Part shown: one piece after another, positions 38,393 through 50,605 of the stretch
Numbering within the stretch: the stretch's first letter is position 1
How the letters are laid out: every line of letters starts with the position of its first letter
NCBI RefSeq assembly: GCF_905475345.1
Contig: NC_066586.1
Coordinates: forward strand, 10,735,400-10,799,399
Source: Vespula vulgaris
Taxonomy: Eukaryota; Arthropoda; Insecta; Hymenoptera; Vespidae
DNA length: 64,000 nt
Reading direction: 5' to 3'
Notes under the pieces: generated by a model
The model's database searches: none
What the model was told of the DNA's origin: nothing
Seen by the model: only the letters and a program-made list of their open reading frames with translations
Position numbers and translations under genes: made by a program

Positions 38393-38783
38393 TTACAATA
38401 CAGTCCATGATCTTAATAGCATTCTACGTTCTCCGAATGGTAAAAAATGAATCTTTCTACAATTTACATAAAAAGATTCTTTATACATTCGCATAAAATA
38501 GCGGAAATCCTTCGATGATGAAACGGTTCCGCGACGACGATTCGGTTTCTCAATGATCCAACCTATAGAAGAAGAAGAAAAGAAGATAAGAAATCCGAAG
38601 CACGCGTGCGTGAGAAAGATGGAACTGAAAACAAGGGGTGAACACCCCGGAGATAGTTCTACCCAAGCAAAATCAAAGTATACAAATCGAGTTCGATTTT
38701 TCTTTATTGAAAAAAGGAGACTTGGCCAAAAGCCCACACCAAAAAGACCGCTCTCAAGAGTCACATTTGAGATGTTATGTTAA
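38393..38783. other. GC-richer island inside the repeat nest
   Basis: Open on both strands (123 codons minus, 76 codons plus). The + frame is Lys/Glu/Arg-rich with PTPKRPLSR near its end. Neither product is recognised. It may be a decayed exon, retrogene or the inside of a composite element, since repeat arms flank it. Confidence 0.3.
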
Positions 38784-39029
38784 AGGTGTCTTTTGTTATT
38801 AAAATATATAATCAATGTACCATAAGAAAATTATAAATTTATAAAAGAAAAATAATATGAATTGAATTACGAAGTGCATTGAAAATTAAAATTGAAAATT
38901 GAAATTGAGTTCTAAGAGAAAAAAACAGCTGGATATCGAAATTACTTGCACCGCATCTTATATTCAAACGACTGCAATATAATTATTGTACATATATATA
39001 TTATTAATCATATCTTGAAAGGAAATCTA

Positions 39030-40050
39030 AGGAAAATTTAATTTAAACAATTTTTAATTGATCCATAATATCTGTAAATATCTAAAAATAGGCTAATAGA
39101 ATGCCCTGATATCAAAATCTGATTACATTCTATAAAATATAAGTAATATTTATTGTAATTAATGACATTTGGAAAAAATCAAACAAAAATTTAATTTAAA
39201 CGTCTTAATTGATCGATAGTATTTTCAAATATCTCAAAATTGGTTAAAAGAATGTCTTGATATAAAAACGAAATTGCATTCTACTATTCATTCTAGTAAT
39301 TAATCGCACCTGGAGAACAGTCAAATAACAATTTAATTTAAACAATTTTTGTATGATCCATAGTACCTGATAAAAGTGTAGGAAATTGGTTTCTAATAAG
39401 AACTTCCTTATGTCCTTACGTCTTATAGAATGTTATATCGATTACTTCGATCTCACCATGTTTAAGTACCTGTAAAAAAAATCACGATCTAACAAGGACT
39501 TTACTTGTATAGAATTATTTTTTTAAAATTCGATCACGTTAATGACTTTTGGAAGAAAGCGCAAAAAATGGATAATATACAGCAAAATTTATTTATTTAA
39601 TCGAAAAGTAAACAATTCTACATTTCACGCAATTACAAGGTCTTATATTCTCCCGTATAAAAATATAACTTTTACGTTTTCTGTCCATTATAAAATTCAG
39701 TATAAACAATTTTTCTCTAGTCCTTGGTACTCGAAAAAACTTGAAAATTAATTACTTACGTAAGAAGAATACTTTACAATAAAAATTTTCTTACATCCTA
39801 CCGAATGTTATATCTATCTTCTATCTCATCACCTGGAAGTAGCCATTGAAAAATCCACGATCTAAAGATAACTCTACTTCTATATTATTATTCTTTTATA
39901 ATCAAATAAAATCTCAATCACATTTAATGGAATTTTATAACGGAAGAAAGCGTGAAAAATCGATAGTACCATGAGATCTATTTACCTAATTGAAAAGTAG
40001 GAAAGAATTATTATACATTTCATCTAATCAAAAATTATTTCTATCACATA
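39030..40050. repeat. Degenerate tandem array
   Basis: AATTTAATTTAAAC recurs at about 39036, 39189 and 39331 with flanking similarity (ATTGATC-ATA-TAT, GAATGTCTTGATAT). A longer period of about 374 shows as CACGATCTAA at 39483 and 39857 and GGAAGAAAGCG near 39550 and 39940. Old and heavily diverged. Confidence 0.5.
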
Positions 40051-40343
40051 TTATCTAAATCAAAAAGTTTTACGATCTTTCATATAAAAGTTTAAATCAA
40101 TGTATATTTAAAACGGTCGATTATAAATCAATATCAGTTATTTATTTCTCACATATAATAAATTACTTCGTAACCCATTTATATCATATAAATATAAATA
40201 AAACTAGATTCTATGTAAATGTAATTTTTAATTATTCGTAACTTTAATACACTTCACAACTCATATTTAAATTACTTCTATTGAAAATGAAAAATTCTTA
40301 ATCTTTAATTGCTTCCTTTTAACGCTGTAGAAATAAAGATCAT

Positions 40344-40347
40344 GATA

Positions 40348-40406
<59 letters not shown>

Positions 40407-40427
40407 ATATGTATATATATATATATA
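40344..40427. repeat. (AT)n with GTAT interruptions
   Basis: About 84 bases of AT/GTAT, directly before the right arm of the large inverted repeat. Confidence 0.92.
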
Positions 40428-40444
40428 AGAATGCTTATTTCATG

Positions 40445-41290
40445 CTCATATATATCTTTACCCAGTGCAGTATCTATGTTCCCCACAATAGCCATTTCTT
40501 ATTCGTCTCGTGATTTTTAAAATCCCTAATTTAATGACTCTAATAGAGATTTTCTAATTTTGATTTTATAGAAAAAAAAAAAGAAATAAGAAACGAAAAG
40601 AAACAAAATATATATACACATATATTACTTACGAAACATAAAATTTTGAACTTAATGTAATTTAACTTTAAAAGAGAAAACAAACGTAAAATATTTTTGA
40701 TCCTAATCTAAACAAATATTCCTTTCCCCGTAATACATGGCAAAAGCACACTTCCTTATAGACTCGCTTTAGCTCTATATATACTTTTTTCAATGCAGTT
40801 TTAAAATTGCAATATCTTATATTGCTTCGTGATTATAACTTTAATAGAGCTGAATTTAATAAAAATAAGAAGTATACTACTTTTGAAAAATAAAACTACG
40901 AATTTAATTTAACTTAGAAAAAAAAGAGAAAAGTAAAAAATTTATAAGAGACGACTTTAATAATGTAAAATATCAAATAATCCTAATCGCGTATTCGGGA
41001 CAAAATGATACACTTCTTTGGTATACTTTCTTGTATACACGTTTTAGCTTCGTGTACACGTTGGTTCAATCAACTTTTAATGATTCTCAAAATTTTCATA
41101 TCTTATACGTTCCGTAGCTATTACTTTAATATAGAACTTGTTTACATAAGAATAAAATTATAAACTTAATTAAACTGTTAAAAAAAAAACATGAAAAATT
41201 TATGACTCGATTTTAATAATAAAAATGCATAAAATATAAAATAATCTTATTTGCATATACGTGGCGAAGTAAAACCTGAGGCGAAATATT
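40445..41290 (+). repeat. Three tandem units (about 290-320 bp), right arm of a large inverted repeat
   Basis: Units are marked by TCGTGATTTTTAAAATCCC (near 40507), TTCGTGATTATAACTTTAAT (near 40827) and CCGTAGCTATTACTTTAAT (near 41112). Each is followed by A-rich sequence, then TTTAATTTAACTTNAAA, then a purine-rich stretch. The first and third units match the minus strand of 37,770-38,340. Confidence 0.7.
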
Positions 41291-42235
41291 AAATCGTTTC
41301 AATTTCTTAAATACACGTTTACACCCATCGTCATTTTTGAAACGTTTTGACGAACTTTCGAAAATAATTCAATAATTAGACTCTTCAGCCACAGTTTGTG
41401 AAGACGTCTTCAACATATATCCTCTTTTTCTCATGTCATAATCATTGCTACAGAAAATTTTTTATACGCGAACAAGAAAAGTTTTTGATTAAATATGTCA
41501 ATCGTTCAAAAAATCTAATAACGATCTCTGATTTTAATATATAGAAAGAAATTTAACCTAATTTGTAACGCATCTGAAAAGAAAAACTAGATCTCCATGC
41601 ATAGAAAATGATTACTATTTTTTCGCAACACGGAGAGAGGGAGAGAAACGAGATTTGGCATATTAATTGCAATAAATCCTGAATTAAAAATTGCCATGAT
41701 TTTACAAATCTCTTTGTTTTTTTCAGCAATGACTACGCAATTTTTCTCTTTTAAAAAGTAATAACACTATTGAGACTTTTCTTTCGTCAATTCAAATAAA
41801 TTAATTTAATCAATTTTTAACTGAAAATATAATAGAAAACACTTGGACGCTCCTTTTTACAAGCGATTACTCTAATTATTACAAGAAAATCACACAATTT
41901 TGCTTGTAATCCAAAATCTATCCATCGCGAATGTCTTCTTACCCATTGTTTATTAAATATATATAATTATTTTTTATTAATTAATTATTTATTAAAAATA
42001 TTATATCCATAATATATTTCACGAGAGAAAAATATTTAAAATTACATTGTGAAATATTCAAAGCGTAAATAATTATAAACGCATATGAAACAAAAAGAGC
42101 CTATCCTAATCTAATCTAAAAATAAATAAATGCTATAAATCAAAAAATATACTCGTGCCGATTTGGACTTTTCATTTTCGATATGATTGAGTAATCGGAA
42201 GGATTTAAAAATTTACTTACTACTGAAGATTATTC

Positions 42236-42440
42236 ATCACCCCTGGTTTTATAATGGTTTACACCAACAATGAAACCAGGCGTAAGTCTTCACTAATTTT
42301 TATGAACAAGATCTCATTTTAAAGATGAAAATTTAATTTATAAACCTATTTTTTCGAATTGTCGACATTTTTTTTTTTTAATCGTGTTAAAAATGTTTTT
42401 TCTTTGAGAATAATTTATGCACAAATAAAAAGCTTTATAT
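42236..42440. mobile_element. Partial copy of the 35.6 kb foldback element
   Basis: Shares TTTTATAATGGTTTACACCA (cf. TTTTATAATGATTTACGCTA at 35561), ATGAACAAGATCTCATTTTA (cf. reverse strand of 35800-35838) and ATAATTTATGCACAAATAAA (cf. about 35740). It ends at an (AT)n tract, so one side appears lost or replaced. Confidence 0.5.

Positions 42441-42500
<60 letters not shown>
42436..42500. repeat. (AT)n microsatellite
   Basis: ACAT start, then about 48 bases of pure AT, abutting the truncated foldback copy. Confidence 0.92.
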
Positions 42501-42501
<1 letters not shown>

Positions 42502-43130
42502 TATTTTTAATGAAAATCAAAATACGAGTTTCCACATTACCTACGAGATTTTTCTCTCAACGCTATTTTGTTATAGTTTCCTCTAAAAGAGTTCACTTCA
42601 TATCATTACTATTATTACTATAATAATAATATGTAATATAATAAAATAATAAAAATAGTAATAAGAACAAAAATAACGTGCTTATGACGATCAATCCTAG
42701 GTTTCCAAGTATTAATATGCCTAACATTTGCTATTATGATATAAAATGTATTAAATAATATTTAGATGTATATAAATAATATTTGAGTATATTTTTATTA
42801 TTATTATTATTATTATTATATTTAAAAACGTGAGTTCACGATAGTAACTACTTACTTCAACTATACGAAAACAATCCTAATGATGCGTGAGAACGGAATA
42901 ACTTCACAAACTTATACACCGACATGATAGACGCATGGTGGGGACAACGTTTCTCGCTTGTTTGTAGTTCTTATTTTGTCCATACCTGTCGCTAAAGTCA
43001 CATACGCTTTGAACGAAAGATGATAAACAGCACTGAAATAAAATCGACAATAAATTGACATAACTTGATACGAAAATCATCCAAATGGGAAACACTTAAT
43101 TTATTTCCAAATTTACCCATGAAGTTAGAA

Positions 43131-43240
43131 TATTTATAGATTCAGAATATATTTCAGTTTCAGAATTGAAAAGAAAAAAGAAAAATATTTATAGATTCAG
43201 AATATATTTCAGTTTCAGAATTAAAAAGAAAAAATAAAAA
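43131..43240. repeat. Two-copy 55 bp tandem duplication
   Basis: TATTTATAGATTCAGAATAT starts at 43131 and again at 43186, and the copies are nearly identical through CAGTTTCAGAATT and a purine tail. It sits about 400 bases upstream of the inc start codon. The high identity suggests a recent event. Confidence 0.9.
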
Positions 43241-43630
43241 GAAATATTTTCGCCGTATTTTTTTTTAAGTTCCTTAACGTCACATATGCAATAATATGTG
43301 AATATAAATCATGAATATTAAGTCTTAGTCATAACTAGGCTAAAACATTGTAATCATAACTAAAAATAATACAAACGATTAATTGGATTTCTAGAATAAA
43401 GGCTAGGACAGACTAGGATAATAAGAAACACTAGTTAAGCGTCGCAGAAAACTAATGCTGCCTCTATTGAGTAATTATTGTAATTCGTATGTAGCTTTGT
43501 CTAGACTCGTGCATCCGCCATATCTTCACTTTTACACAATGGGAGATGCCAATCTTCTTTGGAAATTTAATCTGTGCACACTTTGTATGTATATACATAT
43601 GAACACATATATACGAATGTCAAAGCGGAC

Positions 43631-46169
43631 ATGGCGAACTTCAGCGAGAATTCACACGAAATGACAGAAAATAACATTCAACAACGTTGTAATATACAAT
43701 GGGTAAAATTAAATGTGGGCGGAACATATTTCTTAACTTCAAAAACTACGTTGGCCCGGGATCCTAATTCATTTCTGTATCGACTTTGTCAAGAAGATTC
43801 GGACCTCATATCGGACAGGGTTAGTTCCTATTGTGAGGTTATTTGTAACTATTACTTATTATTACTTGTTACATATTTTATGTGAAACGGAAGTAACACA
43901 TGAAATAAAAATCTTTTAATGTAATCCTTTTTATCGTGTTGTAAGCATTCATATAAATATTATATTATATACATAAATTTAAGGCTAGCAGCATTGTAGC
44001 AATGATTTATAACCTAAAAAAAATACAATTATATATCTACATTACTCTATTAATATTGTATAATTAATATATATCATATTTTAATCATATAAATAGATCA
44101 TATAAAAAAAAGATTATTCATGTACATAACGTTTAAAAAGTTGTGAGTGATTCTTTGATATAATGCGAACCTTGCATCGAAACAATGTGAAATTAATACA
44201 ATTATGTGTATAGTGATACGATATAGTGACTTAAAAGATTTTTTTTATAGGATGAAACTGGTGCTTACTTAATAGACCGTGATCCAACATATTTTAGTCC
44301 TATCTTAAACTATTTAAGACATGGTAAATTGGTTATCAATAAGGACTTAACTGAAGAAGGTGTATTAGAAGAGGCAGAGTTTTATAATATTACGGAACTA
44401 ATTCGACTAGTTAAGGAACGTATTATAATGCGAGATACAAGACCTTTGAGAGATTCAAAGAAACATGTCTATAGAGTATTGCAATGTCATGAGGATGAAT
44501 TAACACAAATGGTATCAACAATGTCTGATGGATGGAAATTTGAACAGGTATATATAACAAAACAATTTGTGATTAATTAACTAATATGACAAGTTTGAAA
44601 TTTTATATTTAAATTGAACGTTTTTTGCATTATATTATTATATTAAAGAAAATTCTATATAAGTTTATTATATAACTATTCTTTTTAGCTAATCAATATA
44701 GGCTCCCAATATAATTATGGGAATGATGATCATGCTGAATTTCTATGTGTGGTGAGTCGTGAATATGGACCAAGTCAAATCAATAGCAAGGAACAGGAAT
44801 CAACTGATCGTGTTAAGGTACACTTTCCCATATCCTCTATTTAAGTCCTTGTCCTAGTTAAAATTGCTATGTATAATATAATTTGTATATTGAACGAATA
44901 TTACGTTCAATATACTTCATTCTACTACAAAAACTATATGGTGGTTATTTTCTTCGTAGCTTTTTTATTAAATGGATATACTTGAAAGACATTCGTATAA
45001 ATATCCCGATGTGCATAGTTTCATATTCATATGCACATGAATAAATAAAACATATTTTATCAGTATTACCTTAAGCACCTTTCTTGGAATATTTATTTTA
45101 ATATACAATTTTAGTAATATATTTTTTTATGTATTTATACATTGTATAATGGCCAAAGATAATTAACATTATATGCAATTCTTGGAATAACACTATTTGC
45201 CTCTAATCATTTTATTTATATTATTATATATTGGCATTCATAAATTTCATGTTCTATTATTTTCAATAATTAAATGACATAAAAATTTAAAAAAAGAAAA
45301 AAAATGAAATTAAAAAATTAAACTGAAATCTTGTAAATAACATAAAATATTCATCTATATGATCATTTTTCATAAGATAGGTTTTACATATAACATTAAA
45401 ATTAAAAGTTCACATGATTTTAATTTTGTCATAAAAAACATATTTTATTGATTTTTAACAGAACTGAACAGATTCTTACTTAACTTTATATTAATTCAAA
45501 ATTTTTTACATTAATTTGCATGAGCATGTTCTGCCTCTGATATTTGTTGTATGTATCAAATTACTATTATTGTAACGCATGCTATTGATTTAATAAAGAT
45601 TTTTATCTTTCATTGGTTTGGTTTCTCTTGCCCTGTGTCCTGCATGAATTAATAATGCATGTTACAATTAGTTCATTATATGTTACGCTTATTTATTTGG
45701 TTATAATATTGTTTAGTAAAGAAATTAATTATTTACTACTAAGAAATACAGATTATAATATGAAAATAAATAGATAATTTTATTAGTAACAAGATTGATT
45801 TTAATCTTCGATATTTAAGATATTACTAGTAAATCATATATGTTAATTGATTATACAGTTTGTTATTTCTCTCTGTATTATTATATTTAAAAAATACATT
45901 TTTTATTTTTTAATCGAATTTATAAGTTATATTTGCAATAAAATAATTCTGTACAGCAACAATATAGCAGAGGCTGAACAATAATATATATCATACATTA
46001 TTTGTGTTAAAAAGAAATTTAAAATAATGCAATAAAATATCAATGATTTTAAAATTGCATAAAGATTGATAATTTTATTTTATTTAATTTTGTTTATTTC
46101 CAACAATCAAAATATTTGAATTATGGGGTTGTATTTTAGGTCTTACAACAGAAGGGATCACGCATGTAA
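43631..46169 (+). CDS. inc: Insomniac / KCTD5-type BTB-domain Cullin-3 adaptor
   Basis: Four coding exons: 43631-43819, 44251-44547, 44689-44817, 46140-46169 (214 aa). All introns are GT-AG and every junction falls between codons. Residues about 20-120 are a T1-type BTB/POZ domain, with the signatures VKLNVGGTYFLTSKTTL, DRDPTYFSPILNYLRHGKL and EEAEFYNITELI. The C-terminal half (SDGWKFEQ, LINIGSQYNYG) and the end KGSRM are typical of KCTD2/5/17. In Drosophila this family member, Insomniac, assembles into oligomers, links substrates to the Cullin-3 ubiquitin ligase and is needed for normal sleep. Length agrees with the fly protein (about 211 aa, from memory). The ATG at 43631 (context gcggacATGgc) is the first in frame; the frame upstream has no ATG. 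The last exon codes for only nine residues and sits behind a 1.3 kb intron. KCTD2, 5 and 17 have one insect orthologue, so the symbol inc is the best fit. Confidence 0.93.
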
Positions 46170-47003
46170 TCTAAATCCGTCCCTTATCCCTTCTTGCCTC
46201 CTTTAATTAGATCAACTGTGCAGCAAGAAGACGAAGACTGTATCTGTTTTTTAGTTAATAGTTTATTTTTTAAGATTTATACAGTCTCCATTTGTAAGTT
46301 TTTCATTTCTATATGATTATAATGTAGCAAAAGAATAATATGCAGAACTGTAAAAATTTTAATTATATTTTCTACAGATATTTATTATTTAGCAATATTG
46401 TATATGAAACTTTTAAAGTGAAAACTATTACACCTTCATTATTAATGAAGATATGTACATTTTCATTTACTTGTTGTAATGAAAGACATTACTTTCACGA
46501 AGAATATTTCACTTACTCAATATTTTATAATTTTATAAAAGTTAACAATTGAAATAATTCTAGAAAGATACTATTCTTTTTTTTTTTTTTAATACATTAC
46601 AGTAATCTGCTTTCAAAGGAGACATACTAAGGATAAAATGGCAAACATGTTACTAATAACCAAAGTTATCTAACAATAGCTAAAGTTATGTTTTAGCTTT
46701 ACTGAGTAGTTTAATGGACAATAGTGTTTATGGAAGTCATCTTTTTCATAAAAAATTTCTACAAAGAATGTAGATATACGTGGTAGTGCATAGCTTATCC
46801 TTTTGTACCAAATTTTTTGTATAAGATTTCTTTTTATTTGTAATTATATCATAAGATTCTCTAAATTACTTACCTTGCACTGCCGCTACAAAACATAATG
46901 TACATGATATTTATATAGCTAGCATTATAACTTTCAGTATCTGGATCAAAGTGTTTACTACTAACTTGTTAAGTAGTCTTCAGATACATATTAGTATTGA
47001 AAC

Positions 47004-47009
47004 AATAAA
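47004..47009 (+). terminator. Candidate poly(A) signal for inc
   Basis: First clear AATAAA after the inc stop codon, about 840 bases downstream, implying a long 3' untranslated region. Further hexamers follow near 47,170. Weak support because of base composition. Confidence 0.22.
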
Positions 47010-47434
47010 AAATTTTTAAAGAAAATAACTTGTTACATTATTCTCTAAGATCACAATGTTGGGCCTTATGCTATAAAACAGGTAAACATTCAAAAAATTA
47101 TATCACAAAAAATAATAATTATTGATTATGATGCAGATTATTTAGCTACATATATGTTCATCCCTTTAATAATAAATAAAATCATTAAGGGGATAATGAA
47201 TTATTATATATATTTCGTTTTTATAAGTTTTGGTTAATTTGTGACTTCGTATAATATGTACATACACATATACATATATAATTCTCAGTAACAATAATAC
47301 TGAGAAAATTTGCAATAGACATTGTTTGTCAATTGTTTCAGGCCTACTAAGAAATCATCCTAGACAATATATGCATATTTAGAAATTGAATAAGAAAAAA
47401 AAAATATATGTACCTAAAACATATTATTCTAAAT

Positions 47435-47590
47435 ATAAATAATACAATATTGCATTGATTGATCAATAAGTAACATTGGAATTTCCAGTATTTTATATCT
47501 AAATAAACAACATTGTATACAGTATTTTTTACTGATCATTCCAATATATTACTTATTGGCAAATCCAATATATGTATAATCCTAATATTT
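47435..47590. repeat. Imperfect foldback of about 60 bp arms
   Basis: CAATAAGTAACATTGGAAT on the left pairs with ATTCCAATATATTACTTATT on the right, and similarity extends outward on both sides (TTGATTGAT with AAATCCAA). The loop is about 30-40 bases. It lies 1.3 kb beyond the inc stop, possibly in its 3' untranslated region. Confidence 0.55.
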
Positions 47591-48006
47591 CAAGACATAA
47601 CAGATCAATGACATTAGCAGTAAATTACATTTTTACATTATAAAGAAATATAATAAAAATATTATTAATAACAGGTTTATTAACCTCGAAACTTGAAATC
47701 TTTAGATGATCGTAATACTTTTGATAAAATTATTGATTGCAATATCAATTACTTTTGTGACAATTATATTAAGAAGTAAAACAGTAATTCGTCAATAACT
47801 TTAGGACCATTATTATTAATCCAATTTTTATGTATATTTCAATCAATATAACAAATTTCTTTCTTAATTGAATATATTTCTTTAATTCAGTTAATGTTAA
47901 TATTTATAAATCTATATAATTCTCAACTTATAAAAGAATTTATGCGTTTATAAATGAATTTTTGAACTATATAAATTCAATATTTAATTTTAATTATGAG
48001 GGTGGT

Positions 48007-48084
48007 GTGTGTATATATATATATATATATGTGCGTGTTTGTGTATTTATGTGCATATATATGATACACACACATATATATATT
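48007..48084. repeat. TG/TA-rich alternating tract
   Basis: GTGTGTGTATATAT followed by TGTGCGTGTTTGTG and a mirrored CACACACATATATATA. The two halves could fold back. Confidence 0.8.
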
Positions 48085-49468
48085 ATAAGAATATCCCTTT
48101 AATACTACTATTTATAAGAAATGTAAGAAAAAGTAATAGAAAAAAAATATATATAATAAATAGAAATAAATGAATTTATATTTCAACTTAATTTTCTTGT
48201 GAAAAATATGAGGTAGTAATAAATTGAACCTTATTAAATTTATAGAAGATATTATATTTTATTTACATAATAATATTTGAAATATTTCACATGTAATTTG
48301 ATAGTATGTACTATGTCACAAAATTATAGTCTTTTAGAAATTATGTATGTATAAAATATTCAGATTAAAATAAATTTATAATTTATATATTTAATGAATA
48401 ATTACATTACATTAGGAAATATTTACATTTTGCTTTAAAAGATGAATAAGAATGAATAATAGAAGACTTTATAAATACTAAGTAACTATATATAAGAAAA
48501 TGTCCATATTATTGTTAAAATATTTGGAATTTATTATTTTAATATGAAAATTAGATTAAAATTAATATTTTTAACATTATTTTTAAAATTCACTTCAGAA
48601 TACTTTGAAATTAAAAAGAATCTATGTTTACATTTTATTCATGATATGAAACATCATTTAATAATTTATATTTGAATGATAGCTTATACACAATTATATT
48701 CAAATAATGCACAAGTAAACAAATTAATGTAAGCGCACATGTAATTTTAATTTTAATTTTATTCCATTAATACTGCAACAATATAGCTGATTAAGAATTA
48801 ATTAATAAGAAAAAAAATAATCACTGAATAAGTGTACATAATTGGCTGGCTAATACTTATAAAGATTAAGATATATAGATCTTTTATATCTTTATAATAC
48901 ATGAGTATATGCATGTAATTTCATAAGTAACATTGTTTTATGATCATTATTTGCACATTTATTGTTAATATAAACAAAAAAAAAACTTAGATTAATAAAG
49001 TTAAATGTCATTTCGTAGTAACTTTAGTTTATGAAATAGTACAGTAACTTTAGATGCAATAATTATTATACATTAATGCAATTCTGTGTAAATTATGATT
49101 ATTGAAAAGATTATATTTATTAAATAGTCTTTTCAAAAGATAACTTACGCTTTAATATTACGATAAAGACATTGTAAACATTTAATTTTTGTTTAAGTAT
49201 ATGAGTATAATTTCATTAAATTTTATAGTTATATTATATTACTTGTAAAATAAATAAACTTTCAAAGCAAATTACAATCCTAATTATTTGTATCTATCAT
49301 TGCTTAAATTAAGTAAAGAGCTTATTAAAAAATTTTAATTATAATTAATTCCATTTCTAAGATCTTTATTTTCATACAAATATTGTATAAATATTTATAA
49401 GTAATATTTTACCAATAATAAATCATAATAATCATAAAGTACAAAAAATATTAAAATATACAAACTTA

Positions 49469-49474
49469 TTTATT
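49469..49474 (-). terminator. Candidate poly(A) signal for Lamtor2
   Basis: AATAAA on the minus strand about 140 bases beyond the Lamtor2 stop; another lies at 49365-49370. In such AT-rich DNA the hexamer is common, so support is weak. Confidence 0.25.
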
Positions 49475-49609
49475 ACTATATATGCTTATATACACATATA
49501 ATACAAATTATAAAGATTTAAAGATGTATATAAATATGAACATTATAGTCATGCTCTTATTATAGTAGTACCTAAAATTATAATTTTTATATTACTTATA
49601 AAATCTTAT

Positions 49610-50605
49610 TTAAGGCATATTAGCAATTGTTTTCAAAGGTTGATCAAGATATTTAGCAAGCGCTTGTGCTTTTTCTCTTAATAATCCAAATCCCACATTC
49701 TCTTTAGCATATAAACATAATAATAAATTTGCTACTTCTGTAATCACCACTTTGCCTTCCTGGAATTAAATATTTATGAATTTTTAATTATAATCTAAAA
49801 TTATAACGTTGTTGTGCTTCTTTTATAACTTGCATTTGAAATTTTATGTAATAAGTATAAACATATGAGATAATTACAAAATATTTAAAGCTTAGTTTGT
49901 TAATAAAAAATAATCAAGCGTCAAGAAAAACGTAGCTTTTAATTCATTTTTTATATTATAGTTTTTAATATCTTTCAAAATCTTATTTATATCTACTGAG
50001 AATTACGAACTACAATATATTTGATTTTAAATTATTCAAAGAAAATTATTCAAAGTATTACTTCCAAAAGTTCATTATATTGTATGAAATAATTTTATAC
50101 ATATTATATGATTACCACACAATCCATCAAAACAAATTGTAATTTATCTTCTTTAAATGCATTTCTTCCATTCTTTTCATAAGCTGACCAAATATTACTT
50201 GTAATTGCAGCAGTTATTCTAGCATCTTTATCTCCATAACCACTATAAGCTAATAGACCACCATCTCTATTGAGCAACCTGTAATATTATTTATTATTAA
50301 TTTCTTACAAATACATAACGATTTATTTCATACATAACGGAATGAAATTTACTATAATAGACTATAGAAAAGTATAATTTAATACTACAATATAATAAAT
50401 ATACATTTCATTTATTTTACTTATAAAAATAAATGTATAAATATATATTAAGTAGTATATTATAATACACTTAACAATGTGTATATAGGTTAACAGCATG
50501 ACAGTTTACTAAGTTAAATATTTAATTTATTACTTACAAAGTATTTTCAACTCCACCTGTATTTGCCTGGCTCAAAACTTGCGTAAGAGCTTTTGGTTTC
50601 AACAT
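49610..50605 (-). CDS. Lamtor2: Ragulator complex subunit LAMTOR2 (p14, roadblock/LC7 fold)
   Basis: Three coding exons on the minus strand: 50605-50538, 50278-50116, 49759-49610 (126 aa, against about 125 in vertebrates). The first intron splits a Leu codon (TT|G); the second falls between codons. All are GT-AG. The protein starts MLKPKALTQVLSQANTGGVE, followed by NTLLLNRDGGLLAYSGYGD, ITAAITSNIWSAYEKNG and the conserved tail VANLLLCLYAKENVGFGLL. This is a single roadblock/LC7 domain over the whole length. The family forms a heterodimer with LAMTOR3 inside the pentameric Ragulator on late endosomes and lysosomes. There it anchors Rag GTPases for mTORC1 activation and scaffolds MEK/ERK signalling. 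It is transcribed away from MARF1. Two CCAAT boxes lie 165-205 bases upstream of the ATG. Confidence 0.95.

Larger units (their letters stand above)
46170..49609. other. AT-rich interval between convergent inc and Lamtor2
   Basis: The two genes end towards each other. The interval should contain both 3' untranslated regions; it shows the foldback at 47.4-47.6 kb and an alternating tract at 48.0 kb. No coding sequence is visible. Confidence 0.6.

Noticed and set aside
43574..43630. Upstream extension of the inc frame
   Set aside because: The frame there starts at GTG and has no ATG; the 19 extra residues look like translated AT-rich leader.
48209..48230. TGAGGTAGTA, matching the first ten bases of let-7
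   Set aside because: The following bases (ATAAATTGAACC) do not match let-7, and no complementary arm forms a hairpin nearby.
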